Below are positions 37,517-46,784 of a stretch of 64,000 bases of DNA, piece after piece. The number at the start of each line of letters is the position of its first letter. Position 1 is the first letter of the stretch. The DNA comes from JBFXAM01 sp050184295. Lineage in GTDB: Bacteria > Planctomycetota > Phycisphaerae > UBA1845 > Fen-1342. Made by a program: the position numbers and the translations under genes. The DNA lies in NCBI GenBank assembly GCA_050184295.1, contig JBFXAM010000001.1, positions 62,001 through 126,000 on the forward strand. The letters are read 5' to 3'. Under the pieces are notes generated by a model. That model was not told where the DNA came from, made no database searches, and saw only the letters and a list, made by a program, of their open reading frames with translations.

Positions 37517-40102
37517 ATGCGCACTCGACTCATCGGATCGGTCGCAATCTGCTCGCTCGTCGCGCTCCCGGCAATCACCGCCAGTGCCCAGGATGCCGCG
37601 AGCGGACCCGCGACGGCGGCCGCTGCGACGCCGGCGCCGGCGGAGGTGATCCGTTTGAGCGCTGGGCTGCGCGAGTATCCGGCGCGCGCGTTGCGAGCGC
37701 TGCTCGAGCTGGGGGACGAGCCGCGCATTCTCGAACAGGTTGCGGCGGAGCCGTCGCTCCTGGAGAAGCCGGAGCAGTTCAACCCGACGATCACGGCGGG
37801 CCAGCAGGCCGCGCTGCGCGATCTGGCCGCCGATCCGGCGATCATCGCGATCGCGGCCGAGCAGCTCGACGCCCTTGCGGCGCTGACCAGGCTGCACAAG
37901 GAGTCTCCGCAGAAGCTCGAAGAGCTGGTCATGAAGCTGCGGTCCGCGTATCGCGACGCGCAGTTGGCCGCGACGAGCACCTGGGACGAGATGCTCGACA
38001 AGGACGCGGGCATGCTGGCGGCGTACGAGGAACTCGTGACGCGCTTCTGCCGCGAGCAGCGCAAGCAATTCGAGCAGTTCCCGGTCGTGCAGGTCATCGA
38101 CAAGGCGTATTACCGTGCGGCGCCGCCGGACGAGGTGTTGCTCGAATTCGCCCGCGAGCAGTCCGTGCCCGCGGATCTGCGGCGCGCGATGGAACGCTGG
38201 CTCGACGAATACGCGCCGGACAAGCTCGATGACTGGGTGCAGGTGAAGAAGCGCGCACCGTCATCGACACGTCCGGCGGACAAGACGCTGGCCGCGGCGC
38301 CGGCGTCGCAGCGGGCGCCGATGTGGAAGCCGCTCGAGACCGCGGCTTCCGAGGACGCGGCATTGTTGCCGGTGATGATGCAACCGCTCGAGGATCGGCC
38401 CGGGGCGGCGCGGTTCGCATACGCGGTGACGGAGCACGCGCGCCTGTGGGAGCCGCAGGGTGAGTTGATCGCGAATGCCGAGCTTCCGCCGGTGGGTGAG
38501 ACCGTTCCGCCGGTCGCGGGCGAGACGCAGGAGCGCGATTCGGAGCTCGGGCCGGTTGCCAGCGTGGATACGGATGTGAGCCCGCCGGACGAGCCGCTGG
38601 TCACGATCGGCGGGGAGCCGCCGCCGATGATCGTCGATGATTCGCCCTATTCCGAGGCGCCGCCCGTGGCCGCGACCGAAGCGCCGCCGCAGGACGTCGC
38701 CGGCGAGCCGCGCCCGCCATACATCGGCGAGGACGGGGTCGACTATCGCTACATCGACTATCCGAACGAAGTCGACGACGCCGGGTTCGATTACGCCGAG
38801 CGGCGCTATGTGCCCGCGTACACCGACTACGTCGTCGAGTATGACGACGTCGACTATTACCCGGCGTATGTCAGCGGCGTGGTGAGCTACGGCTACTATC
38901 CGGCGCTGTTCTACCCAACGTATTACCCCAGCGCGGTGTATTGCCCGCGCTACTACGCGTCGCCGCTGTTTGCCGGTTGCTACCCGTACGTGTATCACCG
39001 CCCGGTGTCGTGCCGCGACGGGGTGCGGATTCGCATCGGCACACTGCCTTCGTGCGACCGGCGCTATGCGTTCGGATATGTGGGTCCGTCGGGCGGTTCG
39101 TATGTCGTCGGATCGTTTGGTTCACGCTATTACCCGCGCACCGCGAGCGGCGTGGGCCAACCGTACTACTATCGCTCAGCTCGCCAGACACTGGCGGCGT
39201 CGACGAATCGCTTCATCACGCAGCGCGATCGGCGCGTCGGTGTGGGGCGCTCAGGCCTGGTTGATTCGATCGGCCGGGCGGGACGCGTGGGAAACGACGG
39301 GCGCGTCAGCGGCGAGGCGTCGCGCTTCGTGCGTTCGAACACGGCGCGCCAGCCGGCGGTCCGTGTCAGCCCGGGGAGCACGGATCAGCGCCCGGTCGCG
39401 GCGCGACCGCGGCCGTTCCCGACTTCCGGTAATCAGAGCGGCCCGGTGCGGACGCCGTGGCAGGCGGGAACTTCGCGCGTGGACGGGCAGCGCGGGGTGG
39501 ACGGGCGGCGCAACATCGACGCGGATCGGATCATCCCGCGGACGCCGCGCTCGGCTGACACCGTCGCGCCGCCGCAGCGCCGTTCACTCGACCTGGGCAA
39601 CACGGATGTGCGTCGGCTCACACCGCGCACGCCGGGCAGTGTCGGGGGCGTGAGCGGCGCCGAGCCGCGGCGGATCGGCCCGAGCGCGACCACGCGTCGC
39701 GACGGATCGCCGCCCGCGATCCGCAATGGCGTGCCTCCGCAGTCGATTCGCCCGACGCCGCCGGCGTCGACCGGCGGGCGGACGCCGACGCAGGCATCGC
39801 CGTTCAATCTCGGCGGGTCGCGCGTGGCGGCGCCTCCGGCGAGCCGCGGCGCGTCGCGCTCGGGTCTCGGGGCGACGCTCGCGCCGCGCAGCGCGCCGCG
39901 CTCGACGATCGCGCCGCGAACCAGCGTCGGTCAACTTCGGAGCACCAGTACGCCGCGCGCGTCGATGCCACGGATGGGTGCGTCGTCGGTGCGCTCGGCG
40001 CCCCGCATGGCGGCGCCGTCGCGTTCGTTCAGCGGATCGCGCGCACCGAGCCGGGCGGTCGCGCCGCGCGGCGGGACGCCGACGCGCGTGCGGAGGCCGT
40101 AG
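37517..40102 (+). CDS. Secreted tyrosine-rich / arginine-serine-rich protein
   Basis: No family recognised. The 861-residue product has a signal peptide (LIGSVAICSLVALPAITASAQ, cut near residue 27). A helical domain spans about 45-250 with paired-helix pattern (LRDLAADPAIIAIAAEQLDA). An acidic proline linker follows, then a tyrosine-rich segment (about 405-555) containing YYPAYVSGVVSYGYYPALFY. The C-terminal 280 residues are rich in Arg, Ser, Pro, Gly and Thr with few hydrophobics, so probably disordered and basic. The GAGAGGAG site at 37501-37508 supports ATG 37517. It may be a structural or adhesive envelope protein; the function is unknown. Confidence 0.7.
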   Translation: MRTRLIGSVAICSLVALPAITASAQDAASGPATAAAATPAPAEVIRLSAGLREYPARALRALLELGDEPRILEQVAAEPSLLEKPEQFNPTITAGQQAALRDLAADPAIIAIAAEQLDALAALTRLHKESPQKLEELVMKLRSAYRDAQLAATSTWDEMLDKDAGMLAAYEELVTRFCREQRKQFEQFPVVQVIDKAYYRAAPPDEVLLEFAREQSVPADLRRAMERWLDEYAPDKLDDWVQVKKRAPSSTRPADKTLAAAPASQRAPMWKPLETAASEDAALLPVMMQPLEDRPGAARFAYAVTEHARLWEPQGELIANAELPPVGETVPPVAGETQERDSELGPVASVDTDVSPPDEPLVTIGGEPPPMIVDDSPYSEAPPVAATEAPPQDVAGEPRPPYIGEDGVDYRYIDYPNEVDDAGFDYAERRYVPAYTDYVVEYDDVDYYPAYVSGVVSYGYYPALFYPTYYPSAVYCPRYYASPLFAGCYPYVYHRPVSCRDGVRIRIGTLPSCDRRYAFGYVGPSGGSYVVGSFGSRYYPRTASGVGQPYYYRSARQTLAASTNRFITQRDRRVGVGRSGLVDSIGRAGRVGNDGRVSGEASRFVRSNTARQPAVRVSPGSTDQRPVAARPRPFPTSGNQSGPVRTPWQAGTSRVDGQRGVDGRRNIDADRIIPRTPRSADTVAPPQRRSLDLGNTDVRRLTPRTPGSVGGVSGAEPRRIGPSATTRRDGSPPAIRNGVPPQSIRPTPPASTGGRTPTQASPFNLGGSRVAAPPASRGASRSGLGATLAPRSAPRSTIAPRTSVGQLRSTSTPRASMPRMGASSVRSAPRMAAPSRSFSGSRAPSRAVAPRGGTPTRVRRP

Positions 40103-40344
40103 GGCGGCAGACGCGCGCTCGCGAGCGCCGACGCTCCCGGCGTTGAAACGCCTGGCCCCGTTCGTGCGCCTTTCTGGCGAGGAATCGCTGCCCACGCGGC
40201 ACTCGCGCTCCGCGTGCGGAAGCGCCCCGCGACGGTCGTTCTCTCGCGCTGCGAGAAGCGCCCGGCGTTTCGTCGCCGCGCCTCGCCGCAACGCGTGACG
40301 CGGGCTCGCGTGCTTCACCTTCCCCGCCGCCGTACCATGCCCGC

Positions 40345-43317
40345 ATGTCGCGAAGCTGCTACATCATCGACGGTCACGCCCAGATCTACCGGGCGTATTT
40401 CGCGCCCTTCGGCAACCTGAGCTCGCCGACCGGCGAGCCGGTGCGCGCGACGCACGTGTTCTGCCAGATGATCGTGGGTCTCGTGCGCGATCGGCGGCCG
40501 GATTATCTCGTGATGACGCTGGATGGTCCCGAGGAGAAGCTGCATCGCAAGCGGCTTTATCCCGAATACAAGTCCCATCGCGAGCCCGCGCCCGACGACC
40601 TGTGGGTGCAGGAGAAGCGAATCATCGCGATCCTGCGGGCCGTGGGCATGCCGATTCTCACCGTCGAGGGCTACGAGGCCGACGACGTGATCGCGACGCT
40701 CGCGACGCGGCATGCAAGCGACGACCTGCACGTCTACCTGGTGAGCCGCGACAAGGACCTCGAACAGGTTCTCAGCCCACACGTCTCGATGTTCGACCCC
40801 GGCAAGAACGAGATCATCACGCCGGAGCGGCTCGTGCAGCTCAAGGGCTGGACGCCGGCGCAGGCGATCGACGCGCAAACGCTTATCGGCGACCCGGTCG
40901 ACAACGTGCCGGGCGTGCCGGGCATCGGGCCGAAGACCGCGGCGAAGCTGCTCCAGAAATATGCGACCGCGGACCGCGTGATCGCCTGTGCGCACGAGCT
41001 CACGCCCAAACAGCGCGAGAACGTGCTGGCGTTCGCGCCGTTTGTGGCGCGGACGCGCGAACTCGTGACGTTGCGGTGCGACGTGCCGTTCGATTTCGAC
41101 CTCGAAACAGCGCGGCTGGAGCGGCTGCGCTGGTCGGCGGCCAAGTCGATGCTGAGCGAGCTCGGATTCCGACGACTCGTCGAGCAGTGGCCGCAATCCG
41201 CGGACGACGGCGTCGTCGTCCCGATCGCAAGCGACGCCGACCCGCCGGGCACGGCTTCGAGCGTCGCCTCACCCGCGGCGGCGGTTGCGGCGGGCGGCGC
41301 CGACGAGCGCGCCGCGGATGGGTCACCACGCACTGCCGCGGCCGCAGCCGGAAAGCGAGACAGCGCGTCGTCCGAGGCGGCGCAAGGCGCGGCGGAGACG
41401 GCGCGGGAAATCGCAACGCTGCTGTCGGCGCGCGACATGGCGAACCGACCCGCCAGCGGCGCTGATGTAGCGGCGCGCCTGACCGCGGCCGCCGCAGCGC
41501 TGCGCGAACCCGATCCAGGCGCGTGGCGGCTGGTCAACACCATGGCGGCGCTCGACGCCTTCGCGAACGAACTGGCCATCCAGCGCGAATTCACCGTGGA
41601 CACCGAGACGACGGGCGTGAACCCGATCGACGCGGAGCTGGTCGGGCTGGCGTTTTCGTGGCGCGCCGGCGAGGGATGGTATGTCCCGGTGCGCTCGATG
41701 TACGGCCAGAGCCTGCCGGTCGAACGGGTGCGCGAGCGCCTCGCGCCGATCCTCGCGAATCCCCAGTCGCGCAAAGTCGGTCACAATCTCAAGTATGACC
41801 TCATCATCCTGCGCCACGCGGGGCTGCCGGCCTCGGGGGATCTCTTTGACACGATGATCGCGGCATTTGTGGTCGACCCGGCGCGGTCGTCGTATGGGCT
41901 CGATCCGTTGGCGCGGGCGTGGTTCGGGCACGAGATGATCCCCATCAGCGACCTGATCGGCAAAGGCCGCGACCAGCTGCGCATGGATCAGGTGCCCGTC
42001 GAGCAGGTTGCCGAATACGCCGGCGAGGATGCGGACTACACGTGGCGGCTGCGCATGCTGCTCGAGCCGGAGCTGGCCCCGGCGGGCGTCGAGCCGTTGT
42101 TTCGCGACACCGAGATGCCGCTGGTCGAAGTGCTGACGGAGATGGAGTTTCACGGCATCCGCGTCGACGTGCCGTTTCTGAAGAAGATCGGCGAGGAAAT
42201 GAGCGCGCGCGCGGGGCGGCTCGTGGACGAGGTGCACCGGCTCGTTGGCAGGCCGTTCAATCTGGATTCGCCGAAGCAACTCGCGGAAGTCCTATTTGAC
42301 CAGCTCGGGTTCCGCGTGGTCAAGACGACGCGGACGTCGCGCTCGACGGATGCCGAGACGCTCGAAACACTCGCCGACGAGACGGGGCATCCGGCGCTGG
42401 CGCTCCTGCTGGAGCATCGCGAGCTTCAGAAGCTGCGCGGCACCTATGTCGACGCGCTTCCGGCCGCGATCAGCAAGCGCACCGGGCGGGTGCACACCAG
42501 CTTTCACCAGACCGGCGCGATCACCGGGCGCCTGTCGAGCAGTGAGCCCAACCTCCAGAACATTCCGATCCGCACGCCGCTCGGGCGGCAGATTCGCAAG
42601 GCGTTTGTGCCGCGGACGACCGACGAGCTGCTCGTGGTCGCGGACTACTCGCAGATCGAGCTGCGCGTGCTGGCGCACTACTGCGAGGACGAAGCGCTGA
42701 TCGACGCCTTTCGCGAAGATCGCGACATTCACGCGTTCGTCGCCGCGCAGGTGAACGGCGTCGCGCTCGACGCGGTCACGAAGGACATGCGCTCGCGCGC
42801 CAAGGCGGTGAACTTCGGGATCATCTACGGTCAGACCGCACACGGGCTCTCGCGCTCCACCGGCATGTCGCGGACCGAGGCGCAACAGTTCATCGACGAT
42901 TACTTCCGGCGCTATCCGCGCGTCCGCTCGTTCATCGACCGCTGCATCGCCGACGCACGCCGCGAAGGCAGTGTCCGGACCATCCTCGGCCGCCGCCGGC
43001 CGATTCCCGACAGCAACTCGCCGAACAAAGCGGTGCGGGCGCAAGCCGAGCGCCTCGCGGTGAACACCGTGATGCAGGGGTCGGCCGCCGACCTGATCAA
43101 GATCGCGATGGTGCGGCTGCATCGGCGGATTCATGCCGAGAGGTTGCCGCTGCGGATTCTCCTGCAAGTGCACGATGAATTGGTAATGGAGGCGCCGCGG
43201 TCGACGGCGGAGGACATGGCGCGCGTGGCGGCGGAGGTCATGTCCGGCGCGTTGCCGCTGCGAGTGCCGCTGAAGGTCGACGTTGCGACGGGCGAGAATT
43301 GGCTGGAGGCAAAGTAG
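40345..43317 (+). CDS. polA: DNA polymerase I
   Basis: The 990-residue protein has all three Pol I domains. The 5' nuclease domain (1-280) shows YIIDGHAQIYRAYF, EADDVIATLA, SRDKDLEQ and GDPVDNVPGVPGIGPKTAAKLL. A 100-residue alanine-rich low-complexity linker follows (about 285-390). The proofreading 3'-5' exonuclease domain keeps its metal site (VDTETTG, near 417, and YAGEDADYTWR). The polymerase domain shows motif A VADYSQIELR (about 766), motif B RSRAKAVNFGIIYGQT and motif C QVHDELVME (about 941). It repairs DNA and removes Okazaki primers. Longer than E. coli Pol I (928) because of the linker. Start at ATG 40345 agrees with the family. Confidence 0.97.
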   Translation: MSRSCYIIDGHAQIYRAYFAPFGNLSSPTGEPVRATHVFCQMIVGLVRDRRPDYLVMTLDGPEEKLHRKRLYPEYKSHREPAPDDLWVQEKRIIAILRAVGMPILTVEGYEADDVIATLATRHASDDLHVYLVSRDKDLEQVLSPHVSMFDPGKNEIITPERLVQLKGWTPAQAIDAQTLIGDPVDNVPGVPGIGPKTAAKLLQKYATADRVIACAHELTPKQRENVLAFAPFVARTRELVTLRCDVPFDFDLETARLERLRWSAAKSMLSELGFRRLVEQWPQSADDGVVVPIASDADPPGTASSVASPAAAVAAGGADERAADGSPRTAAAAAGKRDSASSEAAQGAAETAREIATLLSARDMANRPASGADVAARLTAAAAALREPDPGAWRLVNTMAALDAFANELAIQREFTVDTETTGVNPIDAELVGLAFSWRAGEGWYVPVRSMYGQSLPVERVRERLAPILANPQSRKVGHNLKYDLIILRHAGLPASGDLFDTMIAAFVVDPARSSYGLDPLARAWFGHEMIPISDLIGKGRDQLRMDQVPVEQVAEYAGEDADYTWRLRMLLEPELAPAGVEPLFRDTEMPLVEVLTEMEFHGIRVDVPFLKKIGEEMSARAGRLVDEVHRLVGRPFNLDSPKQLAEVLFDQLGFRVVKTTRTSRSTDAETLETLADETGHPALALLLEHRELQKLRGTYVDALPAAISKRTGRVHTSFHQTGAITGRLSSSEPNLQNIPIRTPLGRQIRKAFVPRTTDELLVVADYSQIELRVLAHYCEDEALIDAFREDRDIHAFVAAQVNGVALDAVTKDMRSRAKAVNFGIIYGQTAHGLSRSTGMSRTEAQQFIDDYFRRYPRVRSFIDRCIADARREGSVRTILGRRRPIPDSNSPNKAVRAQAERLAVNTVMQGSAADLIKIAMVRLHRRIHAERLPLRILLQVHDELVMEAPRSTAEDMARVAAEVMSGALPLRVPLKVDVATGENWLEAK

Positions 43318-43544
43318 GGGGCTCGGCAGGGGGGCGGGCCCGCGCAATCGCGCCCCGTCGGTCTGGAGTCGCAGGGGCGCGGTTTGTCGGATTTGGTTTC
43401 TGCGGCGGAATCTGCGGGTTCGGCACCGCGGTTTCCGCCCCGCCGCGTTACAATCCGACGGAAATATTTGGAATGGCGGGCGGCGCCGTCGAGCAGAGCG
43501 CCGGTCGCCGTCGCAAGCGGAAAAAACCCATTCGGAAGTGATTC

Positions 43545-45623
43545 ATGTCGAGCGAATTCCCCTCGTCGCGTACGTCTGCGGATTTCTCCTCGCGTTCGAT
43601 CGCAATCGCTTGCTGTCGGGCGCTGATGGCCGGCGGGCTGGCGTGGTCGCCGAGTGCCTTGGCCGGCGGCGACGCCGACCTCGCCACGCTCTTTAACGCC
43701 GAGGCGTACATCGAGCACGTGCGCTATCTCGCGAGCGACGAGCTGGAGGGCCGCGGCACCGGCTTTCCGGGCAACGACCGGGCGTCGGAGTACATCGCCG
43801 AACAGTGGGGTGCGCTCGGGCTGAAGGCAATGGGCGTCGACGGAACCTGGTTTCAGCCGTTCGAGGTGAAGCGCGGCAAGAAGGTCGTCGACGCCAACGC
43901 TGTGCTGGAGGCCGGCGAAGTCAGCGATCCGCCGACGCCCGCCACGAAGGTGTTCACGCTGCGCACGGATTGGATGCCGTTTCCGTTCACGGCGACGAGC
44001 GAAGCCGCGGGCGAGGTCGTGTTCGTCGGTTACGGCATCGAGTCGAGCGAGCCGGAGTACAGCGACTACGCCGGCGTCGACGTAACCGGCAAGCTCGTGC
44101 TGATGTTCCGCTACGAGCCGCAGACCGCCGAGGGCAAGTCGCGGTTTGCAGACGCGGAGACGTCGGATCACGCGCTGTTTCTGACGAAGGTGGCGCTGGC
44201 GGCGAAGAAGGGCGCCAAGGGCGTGCTGGTGGTGAACCCGCCGAACCGCAAGGACGCCGACGACAAGCTGTATCCGTTCAACGAGCAGCGGGCGCGCGAG
44301 ACGTACGAGCTGCCGGCCGCCCATCTGACGCAGAGCGCCGCGAACGAGCTGTTGAAGCTCGGCGGGTTGAGCGAGGTCGGCGAGCTTCAGAAGCTGATCG
44401 ACGACGCATTCAAGCCGCGCAGCGCGCCGCTCGCGAAGCTGAACGTGCGCCTGAACCCGGGTGTCGAGCAGCAGGTCCTCAAGACGCGCAACGTCGTGGG
44501 GATGATCGAGGGCGACGGGTCGACCGACGAAATCATCGTCGTCGGAGCGCACTTCGATCACCTGGGCATTGCGACCCGCAGCTTCCGCGGCGGCGGCGAC
44601 GGCGAGAAGTTCATCCACAATGGCGCGGACGACAACGCGAGCGGGACGGCGGGGATTCTCGAGCTGGCCCGCGCGCTGTCGCACGGACCGAAGCACCGCC
44701 GCCACATCCTCTTCATCGCCTTCAGCGGCGAGGAAATGGGCCTGCTCGGGAGCAAGCACTATGTGGATCATCCGACCGTGGACCTGGCGAAAGTTCGCGC
44801 CATGATCAACTTTGACATGATCGGCCGCTTCAACGCCGACCGCTTCCTGATCTACGGCATTCCCACCGCCGACGAGTTCGAGCCGATCGTGAAACGGGCG
44901 GCGGAGCGCGCCGGCATCACCTATCGCACCGCGCGCAGCCTGCCGGGCAACAGCGACCACGCGTCGTTTCAGCGCAAAAAGATCCCGGTCCTGTTTCCGT
45001 TCACCGGGATTCACCGCCAGTATCACCAGCCCGAAGACGACTGGGAGCTGATCAACGCCAACGGCGCGGTCGAGATTCTTCAGTTCGGCTACGTGATCAT
45101 CGACGCCGTCGCGGATCTCGCCGAAGGCCCGACCTGGAACGAGGCGCGGCGCGACGAGCCCGAGTCGCCCGCGGAGCGCGGCGAGGTCAGGCCCGGCGAC
45201 GCCGACACGCCCAAGCCGCCGGACGGCGACAAGTCCCAGGATGCCGCCAAGCCGGGGGACGCGCCGCGCAGCGCAGACGCGCCCGACCGAGCGCCCGATC
45301 GCGCGCCGCCCGGCGACGACGCCCGACCCGCGATGCCCACGGTGCGCCTCGGCGTGATTCCCGATTACGCCGCCGAGGGCCCCGGGCTCCGGCTGGAGGG
45401 CGCGCGGTCCGGCTCCCTCGCGGACAAGGCGGGGATTCAGGAAGGCGATCGCATCCTGAAGATTAACGATGCGGAAGTCCGCGGCGTCGAGAGCTACATG
45501 GCCGCGATGGGCAAGGTGAAGCGCGGCGACGTGATCACGCTCGAGCTTGATCGCAAAGGCGAGAAGATCACCGTGAAGATCGACACCAGCAGCGCCGAAC
45601 CCCCGGGCCGCGGGCGGCAGTAA
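43545..45623 (+). CDS. Secreted M28 aminopeptidase with PA and PDZ domains
   Basis: The 692-residue exported product has an N-terminal signal segment (CCRALMAGGLAWSPSALA). A PA-type insert lies in the M28 fold at about 140-280. The zinc peptidase residues are present: His and Asp in AHFDHLG (about 330) and GADDNASGTAG, Glu pair in FSGEEMGLLG, Asp in NFDMIGR and His in YHQPEDDWE. A charged proline/aspartate-rich linker (540-590) leads to a C-terminal PDZ domain (about 600-685, GSLADKAGIQEGDRILKIND). It probably trims peptides outside the cytoplasm. Start ATG 43545 is the only one that gives a signal peptide. Confidence 0.9.
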   Translation: MSSEFPSSRTSADFSSRSIAIACCRALMAGGLAWSPSALAGGDADLATLFNAEAYIEHVRYLASDELEGRGTGFPGNDRASEYIAEQWGALGLKAMGVDGTWFQPFEVKRGKKVVDANAVLEAGEVSDPPTPATKVFTLRTDWMPFPFTATSEAAGEVVFVGYGIESSEPEYSDYAGVDVTGKLVLMFRYEPQTAEGKSRFADAETSDHALFLTKVALAAKKGAKGVLVVNPPNRKDADDKLYPFNEQRARETYELPAAHLTQSAANELLKLGGLSEVGELQKLIDDAFKPRSAPLAKLNVRLNPGVEQQVLKTRNVVGMIEGDGSTDEIIVVGAHFDHLGIATRSFRGGGDGEKFIHNGADDNASGTAGILELARALSHGPKHRRHILFIAFSGEEMGLLGSKHYVDHPTVDLAKVRAMINFDMIGRFNADRFLIYGIPTADEFEPIVKRAAERAGITYRTARSLPGNSDHASFQRKKIPVLFPFTGIHRQYHQPEDDWELINANGAVEILQFGYVIIDAVADLAEGPTWNEARRDEPESPAERGEVRPGDADTPKPPDGDKSQDAAKPGDAPRSADAPDRAPDRAPPGDDARPAMPTVRLGVIPDYAAEGPGLRLEGARSGSLADKAGIQEGDRILKINDAEVRGVESYMAAMGKVKRGDVITLELDRKGEKITVKIDTSSAEPPGRGRQ

Positions 45624-45662
45624 CCCTCGGCCGCCGCCGCACGCGGCATGGGTCCGCATTCG

Positions 45663-46712
45663 TCAAAGGTGCCTGGCGGCGAAGCGGAGCAGCTCCAGCG
45701 CCTGGAACGGCCCGCCGCCTTCGTGTTCGTTGTAGTCATAGACGCGCAGCTCCTTTTCCGCGCGAATCTCATTGAACGCCGCGAACACCGTGCTGGGTGG
45801 GCAGGTCGCGTCCATGAGCGCGACGGAGAACAGCGTCCGGGCGGCGACGCGCGTCGCGAAGCACACGCCGTCAAAGTAGGCGAGCGTTCGCCACACGTCG
45901 GCTCCCCGCTGTCGGTGAGCGCGCAGGTACCTTGTGATCTCCACATACGGGGCGGTGTCGACGAGCTGCACGGCCCGCGCGTAGTGGCACAGAAACGGCA
46001 CGTCGGCGACGAGGAGCTTTGGCGCGGGCTGCGCGTCGCGTGCACTTCCCGGCCCCGCGAGCGCGGGGGTCGCCGACCCGTCGCTCGCGATCGGGGTTGC
46101 GCCCAGCAGTCCCGCGACCGCCAGCGCAATGCCGCCGCCTTGGCTTGCGCCGGTCACGGCGATCCGCGCCGCGTCGACGCGCGGATGCGCCGCCGCCGCC
46201 GCGACGGCTCGCACGGCGTCGGTGAACACCCGGCGATAGTAATAGGTCTCCGGCGACTCGATTCCGCGCGTGAGAAAGCCCGGATGATGCGGTCCCGCGC
46301 CCGCGTCGTCGGGCGTGTCGCCGGGCGACCATCCGGAGCCTTGCCCACGGGTGTCCATGACGAAGAGCGCGAAGCCGCACGCCGCCGGCGCCAGATGGTC
46401 GACGGGCAGCGAGCGGCCGCCGCCGTAGCCGACGTAACGAACAAGGCACGGCAAGCGCGTCTCGGCGCCGTCGGCAGCGTGCTGGGGCAGGATCAGCCAG
46501 GCCCGGATGGGTTGGCCGCCGAAGCCGGCAAACTCCGCGTCATAGACTTCGACGGCCTTGTAGACGTCGTCGATGCGCGTGAAGCGCGGGGCGAGCGGGC
46601 GCGCGCTGGCCTCGCCGACCGTCTGTCTCCAGAACGCGTCGAAGTCAGGCGGCTCGACGCGTGCGGCGCGGTACGTACGAAGCTGTTCGAGCGGCAGGTC
46701 GAAGTGCGGCAT
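45663..46712 (-). CDS. CE7-type acetylxylan esterase / cephalosporin-C deacetylase
   Basis: The 349-residue alpha/beta hydrolase matches the AXE1 family throughout. The catalytic Ser is in GASQGGG (about residue 196), the Asp in ALMDATCPPST and the His in YNEHEGGG. Typical framing motifs DFDAFWRQT at the N-terminus and DTRGQG before the core are also present. CE7 enzymes deacetylate xylo-oligosaccharides and small acetyl esters in the cytoplasm; no signal peptide is seen. It is separated by 72 bases from the upstream three-domain lipoprotein gene in the same direction. Confidence 0.92.
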   Translation of the reverse strand: MPHFDLPLEQLRTYRAARVEPPDFDAFWRQTVGEASARPLAPRFTRIDDVYKAVEVYDAEFAGFGGQPIRAWLILPQHAADGAETRLPCLVRYVGYGGGRSLPVDHLAPAACGFALFVMDTRGQGSGWSPGDTPDDAGAGPHHPGFLTRGIESPETYYYRRVFTDAVRAVAAAAAHPRVDAARIAVTGASQGGGIALAVAGLLGATPIASDGSATPALAGPGSARDAQPAPKLLVADVPFLCHYARAVQLVDTAPYVEITRYLRAHRQRGADVWRTLAYFDGVCFATRVAARTLFSVALMDATCPPSTVFAAFNEIRAEKELRVYDYNEHEGGGPFQALELLRFAARHL

Positions 46713-46784
46713 TCTTCAACACCCGAATGCGGAATGACGAATGCAGAGTGCAGAGCGCAGGACGCCCACGTCTGACCGCCGGTT

